Shown: piece by piece, positions 25,097 to 37,583 of the stretch | Layout of the letters: each line of letters starts with the position of its first letter | Position numbering within the stretch: position 1 is the stretch's first letter | NCBI GenBank assembly: GCA_039545315.1 | Contig: BCIM01000008.1 | Location: 1 to 64,000 of the forward strand | Length of the DNA: 64,000 nt | Direction: 5' to 3' | Source: Kondoa malvinella | Lineage: Eukaryota > Basidiomycota > Agaricostilbomycetes > Agaricostilbales > Kondoaceae | The notes under the pieces: model-generated | Databases searched by the model: none | What the model saw: only the letters and a program-made list of their open reading frames with translations | What the model was told of the DNA's origin: nothing | Made by a program: the position numbers and the translations under genes

Positions 25097-26511
25097 ATGA
25101 GCGATCAATTATTAGAGCAACAGCGTTTCCTCAAAGGCGAGAAAGTGACGAGCACGCCAGTTGCCTTGATAGCAGGCAGCATAGGAGGAGCGACCCAAGT
25201 ACTCGTGTACGTTTCCATCTGTTCCTTTCAAGTCGGATCTGACTGAATACACGCCAACAGTGGACAACCGCTGGTAACGTCATGTCAGCTCATCAGCAAA
25301 GCTCGCCATGCTAAAGTCACTTCTTGAAGGATACAATCAAGACAAGAGCTCAAATAGCACCACGAGGTCAATTCAAAGGACCGATGGATATTGCTATGCA
25401 GACAATACGCAAGGAAGGGTTCCTCGCTCTTTACAAAGGTAAGCCAATCCATACACGCACACATGTTTCCATTCAGAATAAAGGGTATTAGGAATGGCAT
25501 CACCTCTACTAGGTGTAGCAGGCGTCAACTCTCTTCTGTTTGGCTCTTTCGTAGTATCAAAACGCCTAGTTTCACCTTACCCTAACCTCACCATCGCTCA
25601 AACGGCATTAGCGGGTGCTATGGCTGGTGCAGTCACTTCTACACTGGCTGGTCCAGTCGAAATGTTCAAGATCAAGTATGCTCCTTTCTTTCTCTGTCAC
25701 TTATCCAGCTGATCGGAGGGATAGGATGCAAGGACAGTATGGTTCAGCAGATGATCGCAAACTCGGTAAAGTAGCAAGCGATCTTTGGCGAGAACATGGT
25801 TTCCGAAATGGGATAATGCGGGGGTTCTGGGTCACAGTCGCAAGAGAGATACCAGCTTATGCAGGTCAGTATATCGCCTCGTAGGGAAGAAAGACCCTTC
25901 ATAACGCTGCATGTCGCAACAGGCTTCTATGCATGCTATGAATTCACAAAAAGAAGCTTACAAGCCAGACTGACACCGAATAGTCCTGGCACGCAACTGC
26001 CAGTCTGGGCATTGTTAACAGCAGGAGGTGCAGGCGGAATAGGCTACGTAAGCAACTCCCTTCCAGTCTTGGTGACAACGCTGAGTTGGCTATCAGTGGA
26101 CCGCTTGTTATCCACTAGATGTGCTCAAGTCAAAAGTCCAAATGGCAGAACAACCACCCAAGAGTATTGCATATGTTTGGCGTGGTTTCAGTGAGATAGC
26201 TGCGAAAGAGGGTTGGGGGACTTTTATTCGTGGAATCTCGCCAACTTGTGAGCGCTTCTCGTTCACTTTGTTGCCCTGATGCTAATGTGATGGCTGGAAA
26301 GATGTGAGAGCGTACGTACATCGTATGGTTAGACCAATATCGATACTTACTCGCTTTACAGTGTGCCTGCTGCTGCGTCTACAGTTAGTTTGCAGTGTTG
26401 CAACTATATACGACACCTTTGCTGATTTGCGTCCAGTTCTTGGCTTTCGAACTGTCTCAAGATTGGTTGAACCAGGTATGCTTGGGCTCCCCAAGCTCCA
26501 AACAGTGCTGA
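25097..26511 (+). CDS. Mitochondrial solute carrier, SLC25 family
   Basis: Inner-membrane antiporter of the six-helix SLC25 family. The ATG at 25097 gives MSDQLLEQQRF, then PVALIAGSIGGATQ (helix 1). The three signature repeats are visible: GQPLDTIKTRAQ (joined across an intron), GPVEMFKIKMQGQ, and YPLDVLKSKVQMAE. RGFWVTVAREIPAYAG and the terminal RAVPAAASTFLAFEL match the even-numbered helices of the Ymc/Crc1/ornithine-type group, which suggests an amino acid or acylcarnitine substrate; the sequence does not decide this. About eight exons encode roughly 310 residues, the normal size. The last intron is inferred from the fit of AST/FLAFEL; the stop is a TGA at 26509-26511. Confidence 0.85.
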
Positions 26512-27344
26512 TGTCCGTGCGCTTGCTCAGAACACCTCTCTTTGAGCGAATTACTCTGAAATCACAGCAACCACTGACTCGGAACAGAGCAGAACGTTGC
26601 GCCGACTCTAATAAGCTTCTGTACACTAGATTACATTGCACGTTCTTACCATGAGTCCGGTCTGCCCGGAACCTCGTTGCTCTGTTTTTTTTCGCTTGAC
26701 CTCTCCCTTTTCTTCACAAATCATTATAAATGATTTTGCGGCAAACTCCTTGTTACAACCCGTGTTGCAGCACGCCCAAAACAACTCATTGGAGCATGCT
26801 GCGTCAACAAGGAGGGAGAACGAAATTTCCTCATTGCTCATCTCAGCACCCTTTTAGCTCTTTGTCGCACTTCAATAGTGGCCCCTTGCTTTGACTGTTG
26901 CAGGTCTAGCTTGCTGGAGGATGAAGGGTCGGGTCGGTAGAGCAAACATACCAAAACTCGAAAGCAAATCCAGCTTGTCATGCAAAATTTTATGCATAAT
27001 ACCATGGAATGCATCGTACTGGTTCAGCACATATCTCACATGACACTGCGTCTCATTTGCTGTCCAGATCTAGCTTGTGCTTTGTCGGTTTTCTTACTGC
27101 AATCTTTCTTACAATGTCACACTCCGCGCGCAGATTCCTGCGCGGTCAACCAAATGTACAGCGAATAGAGAAATACTATCGACCCCGAGCCGACGCAATA
27201 GACTCTCTACGTTGTAGCTGATGAACGAAATCATGAGCGGTATGCTGGTATTGCACTGAATGCTGGTATCCCATTCATCTCTTATAAGGCCCTTGTCCCA
27301 GCCCATCTATCCTCTCTCCACAATAGGCCAGTCTGTCATAAGAG
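26512..27344. other. Gene-free spacer between convergent genes
   Basis: Both flanking genes end here. Small open frames are present on both strands but none has domain-like content or supporting splice signals. AT-rich patches lie near 26690-26740 and 26980-27010. Confidence 0.5.
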
Positions 27345-29410
27345 TCAGATAACGTTATCAGTCTGAAACTTGCTGGACTGACCATGATAACTCTGATGCA
27401 GCACATCAATAGCAAAGCGACTGAACGTGCTCTGAGGTGTCCCAACGATAGCTCGAGCTTTCGCAGCGACCATCATGTCGACTAACGGGTATAAGAAAGG
27501 CGCGAGCGGAACATGATCGTCCATATTCCGCCATGCTTCTAATTGATGCAGAGTTTCGATAGGTTGCGAGTTGTATGGAGATGACCCAAAGTCGGAGAGG
27601 ACAAAGGTGCATGGAAAGCTTTTGAAGAAGATGGCTAAATTAGAGTCGGCTGTTGGTATGCGCGAATCGGTTGCAAGGAATAAGGGAGCATTCAGCTTGA
27701 TGTATGGCGAGTCTGGTGGATATAATGGTCCACGACATTTCAAGGAAGGATGGAGCGGAGAGTCTGATCGCTGACGGATTGGGGGTATTGGTTTTGGGAA
27801 GGCATGCTTGTAAGCACCTGGGCGCTGAGGCCGACTGTTCGATGCTCTTTTCCGTAGTCTTGGTGCCGGCGAGTCGTCTTCAGCAGGCAATTCTAAAGCT
27901 TCATGGGCTGCTTCTCGCTCTTGCACCACCTCTTCACGCACTGTCTGTTCTTCTGCGAATGAAGAAGGCGCTTCCGAGGCTAATAACTCAGGCGCATTGA
28001 GTCTGACTAGCTGGTCTACGATGGCATCTGACAACTTCATCTTGGAATGCAGTAGCGTCCGGAAAATAGTAAAGGCGTTCTTGCGAGCTTGTTTGAGGAA
28101 GATGCCATCGCCCACCCTGAAATGCACTCCATAATAGCCTGCCAAGCCACCTAAACGGTCCCTCATTGCATCGGTGATGGCGTCTAAAGCAGGATTGCGG
28201 AATACCATCGCTTGCCTGAAAGCTGACCTGACCTCCCAACTGTCCTCTTCTATTGTTCGCAAGCGAGATGTACCGAAGAGAGATCCGACATGCAGCAGGC
28301 GATAGTCATGCAATAGCTTGAGATCTGCTATCTGGATTCGCTTTTCAAACTTTTCTAGCGGTTCTGTGTCTTCTTCAGAATCGTAGTATCGGAACTGATA
28401 CATGACATCATCCTTGAAGGCATAGATGTCCTCATCTTCCCGGATGCCTAGATTGTCTTCCAGCCACTCCAAAGTACCATTCCACCTGTCGACAATTGGC
28501 TGTTGCATAGTTTCTTCAATCAAACTTGTGCCGACGAGTAAATCCCAGCTGACTAGAGTCCAGTCGAAGAAGTCGATGCACTCTCGTGGGAGGATGCCGT
28601 ATTCGTCATAGTTCCGGCAATGCAAAAGACCGTCTTTCGTAGCTTGATTGAGACGAAGGTGAAGTTTGTCGAAGGATATGTATGGAATGGCATTCCCAAA
28701 GCGAACAGGAGGTACGAGTAGAGTGCGATTCAAGAGCTTTGCCAGTGTCAAGGCGTTTTCGAGAGAGACTCGTTCTGCTTCCATATTGAGGACAATTCGT
28801 ACGACTTGTATTCGAGCTTACGGTTATGGAAGCCAGAATGAGTAAAATAGGCCAAATAGCGCACATCATCCTTGGCTATACCCGGTGCTGATTTCCTGGC
28901 AGGTGGCCTGACATTGATGTCCCTCACAGTATTTGCAGGTGCGATTGGTGCATGGCGCGTGAGAGCATTGACGATATTTGAGGGTTTTGGTGTTGGGACA
29001 TCAGGGAAGATGACGAGCACGAACAGAAGACCGAGCAGAATGCAGCCAAAGAGCCCAAAGACATAGGTCAGTAGCTTTCGCTGCTGCGACTGGGATTTCG
29101 CTTCGATCAGAGAAGACGAGACGGAACGCAAGGAAGGTCGAGGGCGATTCTTGCTGCTATCGCTATTGCTTCTATGCCGCTGCCTTGAATACGAGCTGTT
29201 CAAAGCTGTCCGTCCTTCGACATCTGCGCTTGGTCTCCTTCTATGGGCTGAACAGACGTATCAACGCAGCATTCAGTAAGTCATACCTCGCAGTCAGGGA
29301 GAGCACGTACAAAGCTCAGACTCTGAGAAAGTAGCTTGCATTGGCGAACTCGATAATCCGCTGCCATAGCGCTGTTCCGGCGTGAGAGAATGTCTTGAGT
29401 CGCTAGCCAT
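27345..29410 (-). CDS. O-fucosyltransferase-like type II membrane protein
   Basis: Probable Golgi or ER glycosyltransferase with a GDP-fucose O-fucosyltransferase (O-FucT) fold; donor and acceptor are unproven. The start ATG at 29410 gives MASDSRHSLTPEQRYG. A short basic cytosolic N-terminus leads to one membrane anchor (LLTYVFGLFGCILLGLLFV). The lumenal part has the family block SGFHNQRVSLENALTLAKLL joined across an intron, then NRTLLVPPVRFG. GVHFRVGDGIF is the likely counterpart of the conserved Arg motif, and AKARAIVGTPQSTFSRFA closes the domain. A Glu/Pro/Arg-rich linker of about 80 residues sits between these last two. Three exons encode about 650 residues. Such proteins are common but poorly characterised in basidiomycetes. 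Confidence 0.7.
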
Positions 29411-29595
29411 GGCATCTTCTACTCGCAACAATACGGGCTGTCTATAACAGAGAGCTGGCTAGCTTGCCTAGCCGAAAGATGGACGCGAGCGCGAAAGCTA
29501 TAATTATGCAAACTCTTGCAAGAGCCATTCATTCGTACTCGTACATGCTATACACTCCGCGATAACATACAAACTAAACCCCCAAACATGATTCA

Positions 29596-32500
29596 TTACG
29601 GACCAAATAGACTGAAAGGCATCTAAAAGCGTAGACATGAGCGAACCAAAGGTAACTATTAAGCAGACTGCGGCTTACTGATGCGCGAATGGCGGATTTC
29701 TTGACTCCGGCCTTGGCACCAACATTGTTGGGTGTTGGCGCCAGTGATGGTGCAGAAGTGCGCTTGGCTCGTCGTGTAGGTCGGCCATCTTCGTCGGTCG
29801 AGAGTTGCGAAAGAGACATACGAGACCCAGGAGAACGCTGTCTCAGAGTTTGCGGAAGAGCCGTATCAGGCGCAGAAATTTCATTGGCTGGCCGCGGGTC
29901 TTCTGCAAAAGGTGAGTCAAGTCGAGGAGACTTGGCTGGAGCTGCAGGGAGGTCGCTGATGGCCCTGTTGACGGTTTCGCCAGTGCTTGTAACTTGTCGA
30001 GGCGCAGTAACAGCATCGCTGGCAGTCACTGGCACGCTGGCAGTCACTGGCACAGGACGCAAGGAATTGTCGAGCTCTGGATTCCCAGTTGGAACGACAT
30101 GATTGTCTTGGGTGCCCGCCGATGTCGTAAATGCTTGCTTGTTAATAGCGTGTTCAGGCATCAGAGGGATATCTGATGAAAGCAGATTAGAATAGGCCTG
30201 CAGCACATATGAATGGCTAACCTGTACGTGAAGCTGCTACCTGACCGGCCAGCTTCGTTTTGGCACCTGCCGCTGACGCACTCGTCTGCCCTCCTACCGC
30301 CTGACTGATGTGTACAGTACTGGAGATATCGCCGATCGATACTGTGGCTGGCAGAGGAGCTGACAAGCTTGCAGTACTTTCTTGAGTGTCTTGTTGCAGA
30401 TGAGCAAATGACTGCAAACTACCCGAAGCAGGTCCAAAGTGTTGCGCTTCTGAAGCGAGTGAAGCTGCGGGTGGCTGATTTGTTTGTTGTACAGAAGTAG
30501 AGACGACGCGTGTTTGAGCTGGAGTAGGAATGGCATAAGGCTGTTGCCGATTTGATGATATATTGCCGTACGATCCCATAATCGGCTGGGTCGAGTGAGT
30601 GTGTTGATAAGGCTGCGTTTGCGGAATACCATATCCAGGTGCTGGTCGGGCTTGCTGTCCCTGGACAGTGGGTACGGCTTGTTGACTACTAAGCGTGCGC
30701 CGACGAAGTTGCTCTCGGAATATTTCGCGATGGTCTTGACGCAGAAGCAAGCCATAAAATTGTAGCAAGAGGGGCTCTCTGGCTAAGAAGATTTGAACAA
30801 GGGTCGAGATAGCGCTTGTTGCTGATCGGGCATCGCCTGAGGCTAAAGAAGCCACGGCAGATAACAAGGTTTGTAGGAGGACAGCGTTATCAGACAGCTG
30901 AAACCTGGCTGCGACGAGCCAATCTTTGATGGGCTGAGACTTGGTATCTATCGCAGGACCTGTTGCACCTTGTTGTATTGGCTGGTTTGGCCGTACAGCT
31001 GGCGCCGGACCTGCTTTTGCCGATGGTTGTGCTTGATTGTTGTGACTTCGAGTGGTTTGTTGCGGGGTGGACGGTCGAAGACGAGGTAGTGTTGCCTGTC
31101 CTGCGTCGATGGTCGAAGGACCTGATGTTGTATTTGGCTGGTTTATGCTGGGCGGACGAGTATCGACCCAAGGTTTTGAAAAGGAGACAATGCTGCGGAC
31201 ATGGAGCTTCAGCTGGCGAGATCTCAGAGCTGCCGACAAAGCGGCCAATTCCGCCGATGCTTGGCAGAGACTGCGCAGCATCCAGCTCGAGGATGAAGGC
31301 ATCAGGTCTGCCATCGTGACGAGGAAGGACAGAAGCGGGTCGTTGCCAGGTTTGCGCCGGCGCTGACCCAAGATGCGGTGAGCGTCTGTCATGAGAGATT
31401 GTGAAAAGATCTGGTCGAATGCAGCTGTTAGGAGCAGTGCAAATTTTGGTCCAAACTGCAGAGGGTCGGAGAGGATGTTGAGCAGGTGGCCAAAGGACGC
31501 TCGGTCTTGCAAAGTATCATTCGACACAACGGAATCGAATTCGGCTAATGTTTCTGTCTGTGAGCGATGGAACTGCCACTCATGTCAGGTACTGTCAGGC
31601 GAAAACGCGTGCAGACTTACATCTCTGCTTGCGAAATTGCAAAGGGTGGTAGTCAATTCCGGCGGTATACCAGTCTTGTGTTTGACGGCAAGTTCAGCAA
31701 AAATCTGCTGCACGGACTGCAGAAACGTAGTTGCGATTGGGCTGTTGTTCCCAGAATGTTGCGAAGATCCATCACTTCTACTGAGACTAGCGGTGGCTGG
31801 TGCTCGACTGGCTTGATGAGCAACTCTGAGAGAAGCGTGCTGTTGCACAGGCACATTGGTGTGTTGCGCTGGCGGAATCTGGACAGGTTGTGGCCGTACG
31901 CCTGACACGGATCTTTTTTGTGCAGGCTCGTTCGCTCTTGATGTATTTGTTACAGCTGTAGGCCCTCTTGTGGGAATAAATGGAACACTACCAGAGTTTG
32001 CTCTAGATAATTGGGTGACTCCGTTCTGCCTACGCTGCATACAGTCTGTACAGTCGCACAGAGTGGCTGCTTGCCGTTGATGCACTTGTGTTGCGGAGCG
32101 TGCTGATATGAAGCGGCGAGCCTGCCGAACGGCGAAACTAGGTAGAGACATCGATGGCTGGCGCTCGAAATCCGGTACGCTAGTGACACGAGGGAAATTC
32201 AAGATTAACGGCGGCAACGAAACAGGCAGTGGTATCGTAGCGGACATCGGCTCTTGTCTAAGCGGTATCGGAATTGTACCAGAAGCCCGATCTTTACGAG
32301 GTACCGCTTGTGTATCTTGAAAGTAGATTAGATTCCAGAGAATATATGAGTCAGTCGGTCACGTACCAGACGCATCGTCCGAGTCACTGTCAAGCAGATC
32401 ATTGAACACTTGCAGCACCCTGTCGATTTCGTGACCACAGCTGCCTGAGCTCGACATGCTCGCACTGCGTGTCGCCTTGGAGAGTTGACCAGCAGCACTT

Positions 32501-35500
32501 TCGAGAGATCCGCTTCGAGGTGTCGGCTCTTCAAAGCGAATCGCCGGGGTGAGAAGCTTGGGAGTCGCTTGCACCATCACATCGCTTTCAAGAAGTGCTT
32601 GACGGACTGCAGCTATTGGAGGTACTGTCGAGGACGACATGAGGGCATTCGGAGCATTGGCTGCTGTTGATGCAGTCTGGGCGAGATTTGCCGAAGGGTG
32701 AGCAGCATGCACTTGCCCAGATCCAGCAATCTCCATGGCTGTCTGATTCGGTTGAAGCATAGTGGTAGGTAGGGATGTAGGTAGCGTAGGGGGCGAAACG
32801 GTCTCCTGGACCGCTGGTAGCTGGAATAGTAAAGATTAGCTTTCTCCAGCACCTAGTAAAACATGTACGCACTGCACAAGTAGAAACTACGACCGGCCAT
32901 GATGTCTCCGCCAACTGGCCTTCTGCTTCTTGACGTCGTGGGATGAGTTGTTGGGAGACAAAAGGTTTGCTATCGCTGTCATCCTTGCTTTCTAGATCAT
33001 CGTCATCTTCATCGATATCTATCGGCTTGAGCTTGCCTCCTTGCTGGATAGAAGCATAGACTGGCAAAGAGGTAGCTTGAGGATCAGGCAATCGAGCTTG
33101 AACTTCAAGAGACTTTGAGGTCGAAGTAGAATGGCGTGCGGAGACAGACTCTGTAGTGCTCGCTTCGCTTTTACACGATTCCACCGCAGGAACAAGCTTC
33201 TCGGGTAGTTGAGGAGAAGAATGGGGAGCAGGAGACATACGATCTTTTGCTGAAATAGAGGGTCTTAACTTGCCGTGCCCAAGCTTGCGGCGTTCCGGAA
33301 CAGACACGAGCATGGTTGATGGGCGTGCTATCCCCGAACGAGCTTGACTTTGAGAAGAAGAAGGAGCTGATTGTACCGCGTCTGCATACTGAGCAATCGG
33401 TTGGGAAGATTGTGTTTGTGCTAATGTCGGAGCGTCTGCCTTCGATGGCTGCGCAGTAGCAGAAGTAGGTACAAGAGCTTGATCGGCCTTTACTGTCGAC
33501 AATTTGCCCGCTGGCTTTGCTTCTGGTCTTGTCGGTTCGTCGGCAGACAGAGGTCGATCTGGAACAAGGGAACTAGGCGAGCCAACAAGCACTTCCGGTG
33601 CAGGTGGTAGATCTGGCAGATCGGCCACATCGAGGTCCATATCTGACCCATTTGGAGGATACCGGTCTGCCGGATGTGAACTTTCGTTTGGATCTTCATC
33701 TGATGTATCGGACAGCACAGTAGGCTCGTTGGTAGTCTTGTGAGCGGATCTTCGTTCTGGACTACCAGAAGGCGGGCGTGACGCTTTAGGCGACTGAGAC
33801 TGGTTTTTGATCGGATGTTCTACTTCAGACTTGTCTGCTTCGTCATCTGGAGTGGATGCAAGTTCATCATTCTCCGAGGAATCAGCTATGCGCTTCTTGC
33901 TGAATGACGGTCGACCAGATTTAGTCTTGGAGGTAGGTGGCGAGCGCTCTTCTTCGACTGCGGTTTTGGTAGGCGAGCGAGATTTCTGTGCATCCGTCAG
34001 CCCTGCTCGCTTCATATGAGAAACATATGTATATACCTGCTTCGCAGTGGTCTGTGACAGCTTGATCTTGGCCAAATCCACTACAGCATCTTCGTCAAGA
34101 CGCGCTCGTTTGCTAGGAGGTTGCACAGCAGCAGGCTTCGGGGGCACATCAGCTCTTCGCTTCTCTTTCTTTGACAAAGCAGGAGGCGACATCGAAGGTC
34201 TTTTCCAGTCTGAGGTGACTTTAGGAGCAGAAGCTGGAGATGATTTCGAAGGCCTTGGTATTTTGACTTTCTGTGCTTGCTTCGGACCGGTCTTAGACTT
34301 CGTCAATATCTCGATCCCATCACTACTATCACTATCGTCTTGAACCTGAGCCATCTTTCGCTTTTTGATCGGAGCAGTCGTCGATTCCTTCCGCGCTCGC
34401 TTCTTACCCTTCGGATCCATCTTGACCTTTTCCGGTACACGAGACTTGTCAGGCGACTTATTGTATAGAGCTTTATCTAATCCAGGGGTCGACGTCTTGG
34501 ATTTGACATTGTCCCATTCTTGCACGTTGCGACGAATAGCAGATGCACTCAAAGACGCTTTAGATGATGCTGTTGCTTCTGCTTCGGAATCCGCTTCAGA
34601 AGGAGTATCGGGATCGAGTACCTCTTTTCGCTTGGGTTTTGATGTTGAAGCTTTGGGTTTCAAAGTCGACGCAACCAGTTTTGAAGTAGATGCTACTGGC
34701 GTCGCTTCTTTCGTGGTCGAAGGTACAGGAAGACTTTTGCTGGAAGAGGGTCTTGCTTTGATACGCTTCGGAGCTGGTTGTGATGTCGGCAAAGGCTTTG
34801 AAGGCTTATCAGCCTCGGCTGACTGACTGACTGGTTTGCTGGACTTGATGCGCAGAACAGAAGCTTCATTAGTTGGTGTGCCAGAATGATCTTTACTTGT
34901 ACTGGACATTCGATTGGCTGTAGGCTTTAGAGCGGGCGCAGTCTTCGAGATGGATGAAGTCGATTGCCGAGGAGCAGCAGAAGTAGCAGAAGGCGGTGCG
35001 GTGGAGCCACTCGGTCTGCTGGGAACGCCGGTCACAGATGAAGGCGCGGAAGCAGTCTTGGTAGCATGCTTGCTGATGCCCACAACATTTGCTGGTTTGC
35101 CCGTTTGCGTCAATTCCCTCACAGTAGCACTCGAAAAGATAGAGGCGCCATGCTGCGGATCAAGCAGAGAGCTGAATACAGGCCAAACACAAGTCTTCCA
35201 GCTGTCTAGTGTGTGCATCATTTCCAGCCGCTTCTGTTGATTGAGCTTGTGCACTTTTCTTGGTTTCTTTCCTTCTTCGAGAACTTCAGAGACAGAAAAG
35301 TCGTACAGAAAGAGTGCAGCCATGTTGCCGACCAGAGGATAAGGTGGGATAGCTGTAGGGAACGCTTTACACCATTGTTCGTACGTTGCAAGCAATTCGG
35401 ACTGCTCTTGCTTTGCGGATGGGGACAGCGCGTCAATCTGAGTCTGTAGCTTGGTCCTTGCTTGTTTCGTGAGGGCAGAGACTTCATGTTGATCTCCCAA

Positions 35501-35761
35501 GCCTTGTATCAGCTCGGTGTGTCTCTGTTGTATCTTGGATCGGTCTTTCAGCAGAGTAACGATTGCGCCTCCAGCTTTGGGGCCTCCAGCGCCTGGTATC
35601 GTTGGACCTTTTGCAGAAGCAGGAGTAGTCGAAACAGAAGACTGAGCCTGAGCGTAGGCCATGATTTCCTTGTTGCTTCTTCCGCTTGGGACTCTGTCCT
35701 CCAGCTCGACAGGCAGGTATTCCGACGACAGGGGAATCACAAGCTCGCGGTTGAGCGGCAT
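29596..35761 (-). CDS. Large, mostly disordered orphan protein
   Basis: I do not recognise this protein. One long exon (35761 to about 32880) and at least four further exons join in frame through good splice sites (for example GCA/gtgcgt...ttccag/CTA near 32870-32823) into about 1,950 residues. The start is the ATG at 35761 (MPLNRELVIPLSSEYLP). An ordered helical segment of about 100 residues is near residues 130-230 (YEQWCKAFPTAIPPYPLVGN, then MAALFLYDFSV). A Ser/Thr/Pro/Lys-rich disordered part with many KKRK-like basic patches follows, suggesting a nuclear protein. A second helical region lies near 31480-31200 (FGHLLNILSDPLQFGPKFAL), with Gln-rich tracts near 30750-30450. The C-terminal exon ends MPFSLFGP with a stop at 29596-29598, if the final intron is used. 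A nuclear scaffold or transcription role is a guess from composition only. Confidence 0.6.
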
Positions 35762-35925
35762 TGGGTATCTAGAAGCATCTTGCGGCTGTTGAGCTTTGGT
35801 GCGCAAAGGACAACCCGTGCCTCTTTGTCAACATCACCGACAGTCGATATTTTGCAGATCCAACAATCTGATCAGCAGAACCGTAGGCCCTACACTTCGT
35901 CAGGCCTCTGGTAACATCGAGAACG
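35762..35925. promoter_or_regulatory. Short divergent promoter, orphan and MYND genes
   Basis: 164 bases separate the two start codons (35761 minus, 35926 plus). No specific element is identified. Confidence 0.45.
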
Positions 35926-37406
35926 ATGCCTGTGTCAAATGGGTCGAAATCGTCAAATACCCTAACAAGCCCTTCTACACCTCCAGTGTTGGCTCCGCAA
36001 CCTCAGCCATCTACGTCAAAGAATGACAAGAAGCGGGTGTTATATGTTCGCGAGAACCTAAAATCGATCAGAGAGGCTTCAGCCAAAGGTTTGTCTGCGT
36101 CCATTTCCAGGAATAATGCTCAAGTACAGCTGTGACCAGGCGACTGGGTATTGACCAACCTCCGCTTCGGGAATGCAGTATCTGCAAGACAAGATGATCG
36201 ATACTTGGAGTCCATCTTCATCCGCTCAATACTCTCTCAATCTATGCCTCGCCTTTTGGTGGATTTAGCCAACATACCTTCTGTAGATGGTGTAGGGAAA
36301 CATGACACAAAATTGGGACTGCTTGTAGATCCGAAATATGAAGACAAGGACATTCGGATCAAAGTAAGGCAAATCTGTTGCTGATCGATGGAGGCACTGA
36401 TCGGTTCAATAGTTCGGCGATAGCTTTGCACTGGGCTTCTTTGCCGTGCAGAGCTTCGGAATATGGCCAGCGGCAGTTCGGCTGATACCCAAGAAACAGC
36501 GGCTGGACGTCTTTCGAGCGGTCCTGAGAGGGCTGCTCATACATTTGCTGATATATCAACAAGGTGCGCACCATATTGATCAAACGCTGTATCTCTGTCT
36601 GACATAGATGTAGGCGCGGATAGAGCACCTTTAGCAGACAAATTCTCCGGGGCAGGCATGTACCTGTCTTCCCTGACACATATCGCCGCACTGGATCCGG
36701 AAGGGTGTCGGAACGTCGAACTGAACGAATCAATACATAGTATGTCTTCTTCCTATTTGGTTTGTTCGGAGACTGAGTACTTTTCAGTTGGCGGCGAATT
36801 ACACGGCGAATCGAAACCGTCCCTCCTATCTGCATTTAAGTGGTTGCGCAGACAAGGGACCGGTTGCTCAGACGAAGTCCATCGACTCATGGAGGGTCTG
36901 CGGTTTATACTAGGCTTTCCGTGCGTCTTTTTCCCTTTGACTTCATCACCTTGCTAATTTGCAATTCAGTCCGACAAGTCTGTTGGAAAAAGCCGGCCTG
37001 ACAGCGTTCGAAGTAGCTTGTGCAGCAAAGAGTCCAGAATTGCGGGCGCAACTGGCCGCGAGCTGGATTGAGCGGAATCCGCTGTTCTTGATATCGTCAC
37101 GTGTTGGTTGTGGTGGTTGCGGTCGGATAGCAGAGGGTGAAGAGGCTAGTAAATACAAGGTCAGTCCTCTGTGTCAAATAGGAGAGACATGCTGATTCAA
37201 CCCACAGATCTGTATGGCGTGTAGATGTACTGCGTATTGTGGCCGACCGTGTCAGCTATGTGCGCATATATCTTGCATTTGTATGCAATGCTGATCAGCC
37301 TATAGTGGATTACTATGAAGGAGAGCACAAGAAGTATTGCTCTCGCTTTGTACAGAAGCAAGAGCCGGAACCGTTGGACAAAGGCAAGGGTAAAGTTGGG
37401 TTGTAA
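35926..37406 (+). CDS. MYND-type zinc-finger protein
   Basis: The C-terminal zinc finger is clear: RVGCGGCGRIAEGEEASKYK, then across introns ICMACRCTAYCGRPCQLL and DYYEGEHKKYC. This gives the MYND order of Cys pairs ending in His-x3-Cys. MYND fingers usually bind proline-rich peptides in partner proteins. The preceding 300 residues (RLLVDLANIPSVDG, GFFAVQSFGIWPAAVRLIPK, and TAFEVACAAKSPELRAQ just before the finger) resemble the helical N-terminal regions of fungal MYND proteins, but I cannot name the group. The start is the ATG at 35926. Seven or so exons join in frame to about 395 residues, with a TAA at 37404-37406. No SET motif is visible. Confidence 0.7.
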
Positions 37407-37583
37407 TTAATTGTCTTTCGCTATTGCTATTGTCAAACAGGCTTGCCTGTCTATCTTCTTTTGATGCTTTATAGTGGTGTTAACTCCGAGACGCGTCTTG
37501 TTATTTCCGATGTTATGATTATCTCGGACGCGTTCAATCAATTTCCAAGCTGCCTCTGTTCTCTCTTCCAACCGTCATCAGCC

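Noticed and set aside
28784..28784. MEAERVSLEN as the start of the O-fucosyltransferase-like protein
   Set aside because: This ATG lies inside an intron; splicing FHN to QRVSLENAL restores the family block and links it to the upstream membrane-anchor exon.
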